DNA of 64,000 bases, from positions 8,494,001 to 8,558,000 of the forward strand of contig JABWDB010000008.1 of the NCBI GenBank assembly GCA_019614645.1, written 5' to 3'. The position numbers were made by a program, and so were the translations under genes. Source of the DNA: Stratiolaelaps scimitus (Eukaryota; Arthropoda; Arachnida; Mesostigmata; Laelapidae). Of this stretch, positions 1 through 44,908 are shown one piece after another. Under the pieces are notes generated by a model. It did no database searches and had not been told where the DNA came from. It worked only from the letters and a program-made list of their open reading frames with translations. Positions within the stretch are counted from its first letter, which is position 1, and every line of letters starts with the position of its first letter.

Positions 1-2568
1 TTCTTGTTATGACAACACAACGGTAAGCATACAGACATAAGAGCAAGTGAGCGATTCGGTGTAATCTACCTCGCTTGTACATCCCCGTTCTCAAGCCGGC
101 TCGTAAGACCGCAAATATGTACAATATAATGTTATTTCTATTATTCGTTTAAACTAGCAGTGGTCGACAACCCTTTTCTCGTCTGCTCGAGAAAAAAAAA
201 AACTACACACGCTAATAATAATAATCATATACTATAATAACAACGTTATTTATCGTGTTACTGATCTACTGAGGCGTTCGGCTACCGATCGTGACGCGAT
301 TACGGCGACATCAACAATCGTGTGACGGTGGTCGAAATCGCATTTATTCTCACTTAGGTTCATGGTAGTAATGGTATTAATAATAATTGTAATATACGTT
401 TACCTCATTGTAGCAGTAGTTAGCATGTGTATATATGAATATGAAAGATAAATCGACAAACGTAGACGGACAGAAAATGGTGAAACTGAACCTTAGCACG
501 GCAAGGCTTCGTCAGGGTGTAGCGCACAAACGTCGCGGGAGCCCTTGCCGGAACAACGATGACGATAAGAAAGGCGTTACTGGTGATTGATCAGCCCCGA
601 TGTCTACATGGGCTTGCATCTGTGTCGGTATAAGATATTGGTGCATGTCGTATAATCACATAATAATGAATACACACACACACACGCACACACATGCACA
701 CACGTCTGGTTTTATATATAGCAAATCATAACGAGTAGTATTAGTTAACTCATAGTTCATTATGATATTGATAATAGTAACAATCATTGCAATAACAACA
801 TTAGTATCGTCGTCTCCGTCCATCGCGGCAAAGGAGCGCCACAGGTATTGCTACAGGTATAATCAGAATATACATGCAAACAATCCCATATTGTGCGAGA
901 ATACAACACAGACTTTAACAGCCCTCCCTCAGTGCAGCGATCGGCGCATCGCGAGCAGCGACAGCAGCGGCCGACACCTTCAACTCCACACCGACAGTAT
1001 GCTTTGTTTGCTCATTATATCGGGTACATATGCAATGTACTTATAGAATTGTTTATGCATACTTTTCTCGGTATAGACGCCGAGAACATCTGGCGACCAT
1101 CACCCAGACTCGATCCCTGTTGAAACTTATATCGCTCCGCTTGAACGGCTGCCTCCATCTACTTCCCACCCAGTCCAGGTTTGACCGACGCCGCCACCGC
1201 GGCAGAGAGAGGCGTTTTTCGTCTGGGTAAACATTTCATGATAACGATAACATCGTCAAGTTTTGTCGTATTGTTAAATGATTAACGAATACTCATTCCG
1301 CCTTCACATTACTACTACTACTAATAATAATAATAATAATAATGCTAATATTAATTACTGCCTCTTCGTATACAAATATTAGTATTACCGTATTTAATGG
1401 CTGTATGTCTCCCTCTGTATGTTGTTAGTACTGTCGTGTATATCGATATTTGCAGTGTATCAGTCGATTTTGCTTATTTTATTAGCAATCGTAATTGTAA
1501 TACTCAGTAGTAGTAGTGGACTTTGAAAAATCACAACACGGCGGTCTTCTTATCTTCCTCCACTACTCCAGCAGCAGCAGCGGATTGATTAATGACAATC
1601 AATGTTCATAACATTTCCGTCACCTGGAGCCACCTCGTCGCCTCGATCTTTTCGTCAACGAGACGAATTTTCAGCTGGTGCTGACATTGGCGGGCAGGCA
1701 TTGGCATTGCAAACTCTACGTTCGGCAAGTGAGCGCCGTTTTTGTTGCACTCATTGCTCAGCATAATGTGTTCGCAAAGTGCTCAAACCCGCTCAAAACC
1801 AGCATCGTCATTGGCATCGTTGTTTCTTTAGCGTAAGACGCAGCAGCACAAGGATGCCATGAACGACACCGTGCGGCGACATTGCCCTTTAGCTGTGGGC
1901 CCCGCCAAAGCGAAGGAACTATCGCGGGTTCACCTGCTTTTTTTTTCAAAGATGTGCCTTTCGACTATCATAGTGGGCTGTCGGCGTTGATGGGCGCTAT
2001 CGGTATCTTTCCGTTTAAAATCAGCGGCTTGTAGAGACATCGTGTCACAAGATGTCACTTCGCGCGACGTCAGGATATAATATTTTGTTGTTGGTTTCAT
2101 ATTATACTAATACAATATTGCTGTGTGTTTGCTGTCCATGTTGTTATTGTTGTTGTTTTTATTGTCGTTACTAACGTCACTGTTATTTGCGATGGTAACT
2201 AGTAACTTTTTTGTTGTTGTTGTTGTTGTTGTGGTGATGCTGAACAACAGCCGTCTTTCGGAGATGATGTGTTTTGCAGGGTCAATATGTTTGGTAGGAG
2301 CGGCATCTCTCTGTTCGTGTGTTTCTCTCTCTCTCTCTCTGTCTGTCTCTGTAAATCTCCTTTCAAGGTAAATGGTCAATCATTATCGATCGTTATCCGT
2401 CTCAACGTAATGTTTTCCTATTATGTAGTTATTTCTCTCCACTATTGCATCTCTCGTAAATGTTCGTTCGTTTGCGTCTATGTCTCTGTCTCTATTCTGT
2501 TGTTTGCTCTCAATGATTATTATTATTATTATTTAGTCAAGAACCGCCTGCTGCAGTGGCTACCCGGC
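1..2568. other. Downstream flank of unc-13, including its probable 3' UTR
   Basis: No coding sequence is recognisable here. The part nearest 2568 should be the unc-13 3' UTR, since the stop is at 2569 and the gene reads leftward. A TTTATT at 2158-2163 (AATAAA on the minus strand) is a possible poly(A) signal about 400 nt past the stop, and another lies near 1478-1483. The rest holds simple repeats: CA-rich at 671-705, ACT/AAT at 1308-1342, TTG at 2213-2232, CT at 2325-2342 and ATT at 2518-2533. Confidence 0.5.
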
Positions 2569-32672
<30,104 letters not shown>

Positions 32673-35600
32673 CTACACGATGTGTCGATAAACGAAACGC
32701 CGGGCGGGGGATTGACGTTAAATCGACGACGGAGAGACGGGCGGATAGAATCAGAATGGACAACGTTAGTGTGCTAACTGACTGACGGCTCATTGATCCT
32801 ATTGTTCTCACATTGATGCATGCGTGGAGAACTTTTGTGTTTCGGAGAACCATGCAAACGTGAAAATAACACATATATATATATATATATATATAAATGC
32901 AGAAAGAAGGCATATATTAATTGTATCTAGTGTATAATACCTGTGGTTACATGCATATGTAATGCTGAATAGCGTTCATATTTTCTGCATAACGTGTTTG
33001 GCGATTTCAAATTTGTTTCTGCTCGGTGTACTTTAGTTGTAGAGGCGAGCGATGATTAACGACTCAAACGGGTTCATTCTATATTTTATGGGCAGCCTAA
33101 CGTCCGTAGGAGCTTCATCAGCTCAACCTGAATTACCATTGTACTGGCAGATCAATATTTACAGATGATATATGTATAGATATTACATGCCATGTTGTTA
33201 CAACGAATTACATTAGCTACTAAGGTTAAGATTAGCAACGATTAGCTCTGAGCCATGTTCAAAACTGTTGCAATCTGAATACCTCAAACTAATGACGTAC
33301 CGTATTGGAGAACGCGAGAGCATTTCAGGTGTATCTTCATTTTTGAAGCAATTCAAAATAGCGACGCAGAGGCATTTTTTTTTCAGCCAAGTTCAAGTTA
33401 ATTAACAATGTCTTTATGAGGCAATATCCTTTGAAGTTAGGCTATTAATCAATATCATCGATACACATCGCATCTAACGATGGCATATGCCTGACAGCAT
33501 TCAGGGCCGTGAGCTGATCAAATGCGGATACGTCTAAACGGGACGATCCGTAACAGATAATTATATCTGTGACGCCGACTTCGCCGCATGGCTTTCTCTG
33601 GTCTTTTCGCCTCTATTTTCCCGAGTCAACCGAGAGCCAAGTCTGCCCGATCCGGTACTGCGACGCACCAATTCGAGCAGCCACTCGTCCAATCGATCGC
33701 AAATATATAATAGGCACCCACGCACACACATTGTAGCTAGGTATGGGGGACCTTAACTAAATAATAGGATACGCTGCAGAAAAACGGGCAAAGTTGGTAG
33801 AGAACCTGGACGGATTCTTATTTCGCTGCTCGCGAGCGAAGCCCGCCCGCTGGTATTATATGATGCATGTGTGTTTATGTCTGTCTGTCTGCTGGCTGGC
33901 TCTTCATGATTGTGGAAGCCGCCCTCGACAGTGTCGGGAGCTTGACGACACCGGCCAAGAGCCGGCAGCCGTCAGCTCACACCGCCCGTAAACCCTATTC
34001 TGTGTATTTGTCTTCAGAGTACAGCTTTGCGCCGTGCTTCCGCGCTAGCCTTCGTTTCGTTCTCTGTCATATTCTCTACGGGTCCGTTCAACCCTTCGCC
34101 TACCCCCAGAACCCCGCGGAGCCTCCCCCATCTCGTAGATAGTTTGAAATGCGTGCTGATATCCCCCGATCGATTTGCTTCCATAAAGGGCGCGTTAGGC
34201 ATGAAGGGGTGGTTCAGAGACAGATCTGCCGAGCTGCCGCCAGAGAGCCTCCTCGGAGAAAATTCCTCCACTGGAAGGCCACCTCGTCGAGGAAAGCCGG
34301 CGCCGGTTAAACGCGCTCTCGCGGCTTCGACGCCCTCGAGGTTTTCGGGCGCCAAACGAGTCGAGGGCTGCCAGTGATCTGCGAAGCCATCGCGGCTCCA
34401 GCGTTGCGTTAAAGCATAACGTTTACCTTGTCTTCGCTTTGTGAGCGACTCTTCGCGAAGCAGAGAAGAGATAAAAGCAATAGTCACTGGTGAGTCAAAC
34501 TGTCCGTGGCGTCACGATGAAAGACCACCGCTGACGGCGACGCTGCCACGCTCGAAGTTCGACGGTCCTACCAACGTCCGTGGTTGATCAGAGGCGCAGA
34601 TCAGACAGAGAGAGGGGGTAAGGCGAAGCTGAACGTCCTAGATTCAGTTAACTTAGATTCATGAGCGTGCACCGCCGCGCCGTACCTGTCATAAATCGGC
34701 AGCTCGGTCGACCGCCCTGTCGACTCTGCAGCTGGCGATCACAGAAACTTGTGTGAGCCTAGCTCTCCCATGAGTCGCTGTTCCAATGGTGCCTCTAACG
34801 AGAAAATATGCGAATCTCCGTATTTATGTACTAATATAATTCTGCCCAATAAAGGATATTAATATGTTGAAATGAGCAACGGATGAGCCTGTTTTTCCCC
34901 CGGATGAGCCTGTATGTCTTATAGCGATAGCATATAAATGATTGCATGATTTCGTCGAATATGTGGTGCATATGCACACTTGTACATGTGGCCGTATAGA
35001 AATCATAACGCATGTGCCTTCAAGGGTTATTACCTAAACTTGAATACATGCTCGTTTAGCCAGAATGGCCCAATTACTACAAAAGGTTATCGTGGTAGAG
35101 GCATGATTCTATCATGAAGCCATGAAATGTTCGTTGCAATCGTTTATACTACAGATTATACCGTCGAATAATGATCATTATGATGCGTATACCACTCATT
35201 AAACGGTAACCCTCCCTTGTGTTGCTGCTGGCGCTGCCCTTGTTGCTGCACCGTCGACCCAGTTACTGACATCCACACGAGGAGCCGTATCTCCTCCACC
35301 GCATATCCTGTTGTTCAGCTGGCGCTCGCTTTGTGATCTCATTCGACACTAGTGGTTCTACTGTGTTTATTTGTTGACGGCGTTGCTCTCACAAGCTGGT
35401 TCTCTCAATTAGAATACGTGTCATTTCGACGAGTGATCCCAAGCGACCAAGTGATCGGCCGTCAGTCAGTCAGCTGTAACTCCTCGAAGAGCGCCCCACC
35501 TTTCGCCCGACCAGAGAACAACAGACGTCGAATAGGCATTAGAACGGTGCCGTTGCCAGCGCCGCCATCGCAAGACGTTTTCAATCCGATTCAAATTTCC

Positions 35601-35858
35601 CCGACGAGGTAATTTCAGCAGAAGGCAGTGCCACATGGAGCGAGGTGACCATGCCGCAGTGTGCAGCATTATGCGGAGAGCCAACGGTAGTGAGTTGGTA
35701 GTGTCTTGAAGCGAGCTCCGGAGATTCACCCGCGTCAGTCGAGCATTGGCTAAGGTTGGCTGGTAGTCATTGTACGTTGTCATTTCGTTGAGAGTGCGAA
35801 ATGTCACTTGGACACACAGCGTTTCGTTTGAGCGAGTTGCGTGAGCGAGGGGCTGACT

Positions 35859-35892
<34 letters not shown>

Positions 35893-38800
35893 CCGCGAGA
35901 TGGGAAATCGGCGCTTGCTGGCGTAGGTCACCTGCCGGCACTCGCGGCTCGAAATCTCGGTTCGTGGGGTAAAGTAGGTGAATTTTGAATGCAAAGATAA
36001 TTGTGCCTTAGGGAAATGTAGCCGCATGACTATGGGAACTGCCTCACTAGCTGTCCTGCATACAATTATAACAAGTCACAATATATATATATATATATAT
36101 ATATATGCAGTAGAGAAGCGAACGGAGCACGTTTGAAATTTGCTATATCGAGTTGGAGGATAGATGGAAACAACGGCATTAATATTCAACGAACAGAACC
36201 GTTGCAAACATCGGGAAGGAACAGTCCCCACTCAAATTTCCAGCAGAGTCTGAAATCACGAGTGCCGTATTATTTTTCTTCTTATTATTATTATGAATGG
36301 TATATTTCTGACTTGAAGCGACATAAGAACTCTGCACATCTGTATGGCACTGTTAGCTGATACGATTTGTTAGCCTCGTCCGCGTGCACATAACCTGTGA
36401 GTGTGTGACTCAAGGTGTTGCCTACACTAAGGCCATAATAGTACTGCCGAACTCTCCAGTTCCACGGACGTTCCCATGGTTTCGAGCCAGTTTATGAAGC
36501 AGCATACATTAGCCCTGTCCCTGCGGTCGGTGGTGGGTAACTGTGGTGCGGCGGTGCCAGAATGCCGACCCGGATCTTACCAGGTGGTTGGTTCGTTGGC
36601 GGGCGGGCGGGCGGCCGTACTACTTTAAACAGCGTTCACTTCAATTTCAAAAGTTTCTGCCATCCAGTGCGGTCGCGTTGTTTCAGCTCCGTTTTCGCAG
36701 GAGAAGCGGCCGGGATCAGCCCCAGAACCTAACCCAAGCTATGGCCGAACGCGTCCCTCCTACTGCGGCTTTCTCTCTCTGTGTACCGTGTTCACCCGAA
36801 GCGGACTGAGCACACGGACCACCTAGACGAAGGCCCGCCTGGTCCGATTTCTGCTGCTGCTACTGCAGCAACAGCTAAAACCAGAAAGGGAAACTTTTAC
36901 TGCTGCTGCTGATAATGATAGTGATGCTGCCGTCTCCGCTGTTGCTGCTGTCGCGGCCGCCCCCGCCGTCGTCGCCCTGCTGGAACACAATGAGAATACT
37001 TCGGCTGCGTGTGTGTCCAGTGTATGGCCGCACGAGCGGGCGGCCAGGCGGGCGCGTCGGTCGGTCGGGCAAACTGGCGAGGCAACGGAGAGTCAACGGG
37101 GGGAAGTGCATGATGTGGCATTGTTCGTCAAGCGACACCACATCATAGCCACCGCCGCCGTAACCGCCGCCGCCGCCTCCGCCACCTCAGTACAAGAGCG
37201 ATGCCGGGGCGAACTGCACTGCAACAGCGGGCTGCGGCCCGCCAAAGTTTGAATCTCCGGGAAAGAACGCGCATTACAGCGACCTTCGGCGTTCTCCTCA
37301 TTCGGCTGACGTGAAGGCTCTCAACGTATCGCTTGGCCTGGTGGTGTCTCCGTTCCTCTAGCCGCGTCATTCAGCATCTGTAGTCGTTGTTACACCGCAT
37401 CATCGGCTGTCTTCCACAGTAATTGCGCTGTGCTTCATTGTCTATGTGCCCACCGAACTCTGAATGAAGAATGTTGACTCGAAAACTGGGCGCCAGCGGA
37501 TGTAAGCTGCATGCAAGTGAACGAAGCGTACACGATCGTGCATCATCACTGCCATGTATCGAACAATACGAGAGTGCTATATCAAACTATTTTCAAACAC
37601 CTCCTACCTTCGCATTGCGGTGTCTGCGATCAGTAAACTAGCTAAACTTGTAGCCGAAATCATGTATCTCTCTGTATCTCTCTCTCTCTCTCTCGCTCTG
37701 CCCTAAACGTCCGTTCGAAGGCAGAGGCCAAAGAAGCTGGACATCAGGCCAGCGTTCCTAATCGCCCACTTGTGGGAAAGTGTACGTGAATACGTTGAAG
37801 GCATAGGTGTAGATGTATAGGTAGCAGTGGGGTAACTGTGACCATGTTGCCTCTTCGAAAGCCTTCCACTTCATCGCCGTGTTCGGTACCCACCGACATC
37901 AAGTTCAGCGCCACCCGTTTACTGTTGTCGGCGGTAAAGATTGTGCCCATTTAGAAAGCGAGTGAAAAAAGCCGATTTTGTGCAGGCCGCCATCTTGAGA
38001 CAGGGTTCGTCGTTTCGCCGTTTCGTTCATAGCTTCTCGTTCGTTGGCCGTCATTCTCATGAGACGGTTAGCTCCGGCGAAACCCTGGCACCTGCCGCCG
38101 CGCTTGGAACAAGGCCATACTTGGGCTGGCTTTCGTTTGTCTGAGTTTAGACTAGGGGCTCACCCTGCCTTAACGGGCTTTCAATAATGACCTCCACCAG
38201 CTGGCTGCACGCAAGCATACACCTCGATCACAGTGTACACACAGACCTGAGCGCATACATACCGCACGTACGAGCAAAGCGGCTTGCTCTTATGCACGCC
38301 ATGGTTGGGGCACCTTGGCGCCTTGGTGGCTTAGGCCTGGCGCCACTGTCGGCAGCCAATGCGGCGGCGAACAGCGTCTCATTTTGCTCACTTTGAACGG
38401 TGAACGAACACATTGTGAATATAGGTAGGAATGATGGGCGGAAAATGGGAACCTCGAGATCTAAGTCGAACGCTGCCCCCAGCTTCGACCTCAGCTGAGG
38501 CATCAGAAAGGCAGCGAGAGAGAGAGAGAGAGAGAGAGATCAGAAAAAGTTTCTCGCCTCTCCGAATTCCGGGTTCGGCACACTGCGGAGCAATACTCGC
38601 ATGGCCAGAACAATACGAATGCACTGACTCTGCACCACAACGACTGCTAGAGCTACATGGGAGGAATGGGTGTGTATTTTCAGAGGCACGAATATATGCG
38701 CACGATGCGAGACTACTCGAATATGATAATGATGATGATGCTTTTTTGGTTTGAAGGAAAAAGTTCCATGGTGCCGCAGCTCGCTATGTTCGTAAAGTCG

Positions 38801-39413
38801 TATTTACTGTGTCGACCCGTTCAGCCGACAATACATTGTGCAATGGTCAACTGATAGCAGCAAATACTAAATTGTTGTTATATGTATATATATATATATA
38901 TATGCGTGTTACTATTGGTCTATCTGTACGCAATGTCTGTCAACGAGTTCAAATTTTAAGCTGTTACATATATACGTGAGCATATGAGATTACGGCCGAT
39001 AGCAGGCCCGAGCTTCATTTTCTCAACAAAGAGATGACATGTTCCTCACAGCGGGAGCAGCGATGGCATCAGCAGCAGTCACAGTAGCGAACTGAGAAAC
39101 GCGGTAGCAGTAACCAAAAAATAGAGATACCCAGTCCAGTGTGTGTCCGCCCTCGTCGCTGCCTCCACGACGACGCAATGAATGCAGACCACGTTTCAGT
39201 TGGCAGCCGGCCGCCTCCCGTCCACGGGCTCAGTTTCCCCTGGCGTCTCCCGCAACGTACCCGGATCCCTGCCGACCCCAACTTGGCCGTACCGGTCAAC
39301 CAATAGAGCTGGCAAATCCAAGAAGCGGCCGGCCGACCGACCGACCGACCGACCAAACGAGCGCGCGAAACGAACGCCGCGTCCGGCTAAAGTTGTGAGC
39401 GCGCTATGTATGC

Positions 39414-39415
<2 letters not shown>

Positions 39416-39451
<36 letters not shown>
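39416..39451. repeat. TA microsatellite
   Basis: An uninterrupted TA dinucleotide tract of about 36 nt. Long reading frames crossing it are artefacts of the repeat. Confidence 0.93.
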
Positions 39452-39453
<2 letters not shown>

Positions 39454-39764
39454 GAAAGAGGCGACAGTATGTGTCTGTGGGCGAGACGGAAAGCTCTTCG
39501 CCGCGGTCTCTGTTCCATCCGGCTGTTCCACGAAGCAAAGTCACGAACCCATCCCCCAGCATCGTTGCTGCTGCTGCTGCAATGCGTCCGGCTGTCCAGC
39601 ACAACGGGTCCGATCCTTCTTGCAATGCTGCTTTCCCGCCTACTCATCCCGTATCCCAGCCGACCCATTGTATATGATAAACAGACAGAGCCAGAAAATG
39701 GAACGCACGATATTGTGACGCGACGCACAGAGATAGATTCGCGGCAACGGTGACGGGAGTTCTC

Positions 39765-39765
<1 letters not shown>

Positions 39766-39798
<33 letters not shown>
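39766..39798. repeat. GATA tetranucleotide repeat
   Basis: About eight tandem GATA units. Confidence 0.95.
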
Positions 39799-39799
<1 letters not shown>

Positions 39800-42700
39800 T
39801 ACGGGCAGCAGATATTATCGCCAGCAGCGCCAAAGGCCTGCTGCAACAGGCCGTGGTGGTAGGAGCGACATTGAGCGAACCTTAGGCGCGGGCAGCTGGC
39901 GGGGCCGCGCGAAAGCAGAAGAAAGACCTCCACCTCTTCGATTTCCCTTGCCCTACCATCGTATAGCGTATCGGCCTGTCGTTTTCTCCATCTCTGTTGT
40001 CCATTCAGCGTTTCGCCTCTTCCAGCAAAACACAACGTCATCCCCATGGGGATCAAGACTAACAGTGAGTGTACGTCAAGTGGCCCCGATCGCTATGGAA
40101 CCTCGTGGAACGCCAGCTCGCCTATCCGCTTTAGACACACACACGCACACGCACACATAAAAGCAAATGCAGGCAAACTTGAGAGAACATGCTCGCCCCA
40201 CACACAAGAGGCAAAGGATCGCTCAGTAAACATTCAGCGGCAGTGGCGCCAGCGGCGGCGAACAAAACCGCAGAAAGATTTGTATGCACATATTCATAAA
40301 TACATGTACACACAGTTGCCCACGATGTACTATGGATATTCTCTCTCGTCCGCAGAAAGTCGCTGCCGCAACTTTTCCAGCAAAGTTCAAATGAGATTCG
40401 ATCTTCTCGTACGTAACGTAGCCTTGATAGGTATTCATTCTCTTTTGATATTTTATCTATCGATGGCAACTATTAACCTATGGAGGGCCACGGTGATACT
40501 ACTGTACGACAGAGTGCCCCAACTGGTCGTCTGATAACGCTGCAAGGTTTGAATCAAGTGTTGTTCAGCTCGGGGCCCTCTACTTCCGTGGTCCTTCATG
40601 GTGGTGGTCGAGATGCTAAAAGATGGTTCTCCCCTCGCTCTACGCCCTTCGAAAGGCACAGTTCGAAAGGCCGCGCCCTACGGCGGCGGCGGCGGTGGCG
40701 TTCCTACCATGTGTAAATAAATAGCTTGTAAATAAATAGCACTTGGCTGTGCGCGGAGAAGACGGAGCTGTCTGCAGAAGCATTTTAGTAAATAACCCCC
40801 CCGCCCCCCCTTCACCACAGATGGCCGTAGGAGCTGGGCTTCCTTTTTAGGTGACAAGACAAAAACGCCACTTGACCGACGGCGTCTCGTCTAGGCTAAC
40901 TGAAACAAATGCGCAATTACGACAAATCAGCGCTAGCTTGCCGCCACTACCACTCGCGAATTCATTGGTAGCATATGACACACCATTCCGAAGCAGAACC
41001 CATAAGGCGATTACTCTGGCGGACAATCTGATTGAGCAACGCTTGGCGGCTATGCATATCGCCGGGGTGTTTGGCAAGGCACAAAGAACGTATGATATGG
41101 CTTCAGTTGTCTGGTTGAACTAACTAACTGGTTAGATACTTGCTTCGTATTGAGCGGTCGGTCCGGGTTCTCCCTTCATATTCGTTCGAGGTTCCCTGCC
41201 TAACCTCTCGATACAAAAATAGCTTCAGTAGTTCTGCGTAGCTGAGAGAACGTTCTATTATCATCTATCAAAGATAGGCCTCTGTGAATACAGTTGACGC
41301 AACGAGCCTAACCATAACCAGCTGTCTGCCACCGCCCTCCCTCCGGCAAATCCGGCCGAAGTTCACTACTCATGCTGCACTATTAAGGCGTATCTATTGA
41401 TCAAGAGCTGTCTCGCCTATGTGCCCACTCTCAGCGTATTTCAGCTCCTCGTTGTTTCGTCTTTTTCCACCATGTAGATTTCCACACAGCGGGGGCCATC
41501 AAAGCGACCAGCGACACGTGGGTGTTATTACACATACGAGTAGGCACACGATGAACGACAGCTCTTCGTTAGGAAGATAACGAGCGCTGCCAGTGATTGC
41601 GGTAAGCACAGTCGAATCGACCATCATCATTCCTTGCTGCTGTTCGCTTGCCCAGACGTAATCATATTGGAGAAATCTCTTCGCCTATGAATGATATTGC
41701 CCACGGATAAAAGCTGGGGGAAAGGGATCTCGGTTGGCCGTCAATCGGGAGATGGCATCGGGTTCGATGTATAACAAAATGAGCTCGATGCCAATATTGG
41801 ATTTATCCTAGACCGGTGCACCCCGCTTGCGGTCGGCTGGTATCAACGCGCGCGTGTTGGCGGCCCCTACATGCGAAATCGTCCCGGCTTTGGTGCAGCG
41901 GTGTACAGCTGGATATGTCGATGTCGCAGTCAATAGCGAGGATGATACTTGTCAGTTGGTTTGTTTGCAATATATTTTTGCTATTTTTTTTTTGTTGTGC
42001 TATTCATTGTATTTATACACAGCGCGTACAACCTCTTTCGAGGCCACTGCTTCATGCGGCTCGCGAATACGGATCCTTTCAGACGATACATATTCACCAG
42101 AGAGCGTGCACACGCGCTCAATATCACGGCAGCTCGCCATGGTGTACTTGAATAGTAGGTAACAATAATATTGATTTGGTAAACACTTCCTAGTCGTTTG
42201 TGAGACATACGGGCCCGGCGCCGTGTTTAATTCAATTCGGCCGCTCGGCGCCGACGTTATGCCGTGGGCGCTCGTCAGAGATCCGGGCCCGTGTATACGC
42301 CGTCTCTCTCTCTCTTTCTATATATATATATATATATTGGATGAAATTGTGAGGTTGTCTCTTGGATTGAGCGGATACCGATAGGGAAAGGGATTCGAGC
42401 GCGTCTGAAACAAACGCCGTCTTCAACTCGGTAGCGCAACTCAGCAGACACACAGCTATTGAAATTATTATAGGCCCATGAGGCTAGTGGCAGGGATTTA
42501 TCTACCCAGATAGGTACTTGTGGCCGTGTGTGTATATGTGTGTGTGGTATATGGTAGTTGTTATAATGTTTACTTCAATACACGAGAGTCCACATATCTG
42601 TAATATACAATACAGTAAGCAGACTTGTGTTCAGATCGGCTCCATTTGACGTGACGCAAGCTTAAGGACATATGGAATACACTTGTGGAATACAACGTTG

Positions 42701-43638
42701 TTCAAACAGCGTTGCCACATCTTCGCCCATAAACCAATTGAACGAGCTGGTCGAGTTGGCAAACGTCAAGTCGCGCGGTGGCAAGCGTCGGCCTTTCGGT
42801 CGATAAAATATTTCATGGGACCGCTCTCTCCCACATGAACAAAACCCTGCGGGACGTTTTTATTATCCATGTTTTCTTTTGTAAATAGCACTGATATGCT
42901 ATTTTAATATGGCTATTCACGCATCGGTTGTTTTGCGCTTTATACGACGCAATTCTGTACTAGCTACGTAGAAATGCAGGACTTTATTTTTGCCATGGGA
43001 ACATTTGACCAGAGCAGCATCTTAGAGCGCAAGTTAAGTACAAGTGGATGGTAGCGTTTAGATAATATATAGTAACAATGTGCTGCATTGCTTCTCAACC
43101 TTAGCAGCTGTCCTTACTCGAAACATTCAAAACATGTCTCCCGGTTCGCCCATGCAAATCGGTATGTATTATAGAAAAGGTATCTCAGTGCGCGTGTATA
43201 TGCAGCTCTTGATCATATAGACGACTCGCTTGAACCTACTGCGTGCACAAGTATTATAGTAGCCAATAATTATTGGAGTCGAACCAGTGTACACTTTCTA
43301 AAAATACAAATTCAACGAGCAGGTACAGATGTAACCCTCTTTAGCGGCACGTCATCAATCCCATAATGGGCATCTCCGAAGGACTCGGTTAAACTTTGTT
43401 TGTGCTCAGTTGCCATAGAGCGACCTGTACACAGACACACACACAGATAGACGAAATGGGTCAGCGTCGTTTAATAGAGAGCAGATACTTGATCGGTGCA
43501 ATCGACGCGTTGCTGTTCCCAGGTAAAGACGAGTCGGGCACGCCATACGGGAACGGCAGCAATAAGATATTAAATCAAATATTATGACAGGTGGGACGGC
43601 ACAATTGTCATTTGTCCATTGTGTTGAGCCGGTATTAC

Positions 43639-43711
43639 CTCGGTGTTGTGAAGACGTCGATGCGTTGGGAGCGGCTACACGCTTATATTGATTAATGTTG
43701 CTGTACATTAA
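43639..43711 (-). other. Possible upstream exon (weak)
   Basis: On the minus strand a pyrimidine-poor but valid acceptor (CAGTGCAG) is followed by 24 open codons (YSNINQYKRVAAPNASTSSQ in the middle) and a GAG|GTAATA donor. It is in the right orientation to be an N-terminal unc-13 exon, but its end phase (1) does not fit exon 1 directly. Only the splice borders and open frame support it. Confidence 0.15.
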
Positions 43712-44877
43712 CTGCACTGGGGTCAATCGAGCACGATGAAGTCGTGCGCGGGATGCGCGGTTCGGACGCCCCCTACCAGACACAATGGCCACCTAAACCA
43801 TCTGCCGAGCAAGCAGGTCAGTAAAGATGTCCGTCTACACAACCCCTATACAACAGCATCAACGAGCTGCCTTTACCGTCTGGCTCCTCTGTGCTGGACA
43901 GATCCACTGCTCCGTCGTTGCTATCTTTATCGTGCTTACTAATGCGCTCGTGTCGACTCCATGGGTGGAATATGCAGCCATCCCGTAACGAGCGGTCTAC
44001 ATATGGTGAACCATATACTGCGGCGTGTTAATGATGATGCTTCACGCTGTTAAGAACCGCTGCTGCTGCTGCTGCCCATTCAGACAGATAGGCCGCGGTC
44101 TTGATACGAAGCTGTGAATAATATCAGAGCAGTTCGAGCGGGGCCACCGGATAGAGTCAAGGGTGAACACTTGCTTCAGTTGTTGATTTAGACAAAAGCT
44201 AGAGTGACTAGTTGTGTTAGCAGCAGCAGCAACCACAGCTGTTTCGTTAGGGAAACTTCTGAAAAACTTAACACTTCGCGTACTTCTGGCCGCCTCCGCT
44301 CGGGAGGACAAGTGTATTATCCATCAAAATAATACATCAGCAAAATCGACACTCGAGTCCGTCCAACACCGCCCCGTCAGGGGCATTCACCAATTGTCCA
44401 TCATGACCTGTGTGCCACATAATATTCCTGTCAAATTTGCACTATATATATATAAGGGCGTGCATTCGGCTGCAGCAAACTAAGGTATTCTATTGATCCG
44501 AGCACGAATCACACTGACACCGAATAAACTCGAATATCCTGCTCTTTCAATACTTTACCTGAATACATCATCTTATGTAGCAAATACAGCGAGGGCAGAT
44601 GTACGAGCTTAACACAAATAGAAGGTAGATGTCGTGTACGAGTCTGTGAGATCATTCCTATTCTATTGCCCTGTTAGGGACATCTCACAGTGGTCCAGCC
44701 TTGAAAATAGCTATTCCGCCCATTTACACGTTCACCCAGCCCAGGAGGTTCGATATAAATGTAGAGACCTAGCAGCTCATGACACAATGCACGGGTTGGG
44801 CAAAGTGTGGACTCGATAAGAAGTCTCCATAGTGATGGTGGTGGATGAGAAAAAATCTACCGAAAATCACTGCGGGG

Positions 44878-44908
<31 letters not shown>

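Noticed and set aside
39182..39833. Long frames on both strands
   Set aside because: They cross the TA tract at 39416-39451 and the GATA array at 39766-39798, and the composition is repeat-driven.
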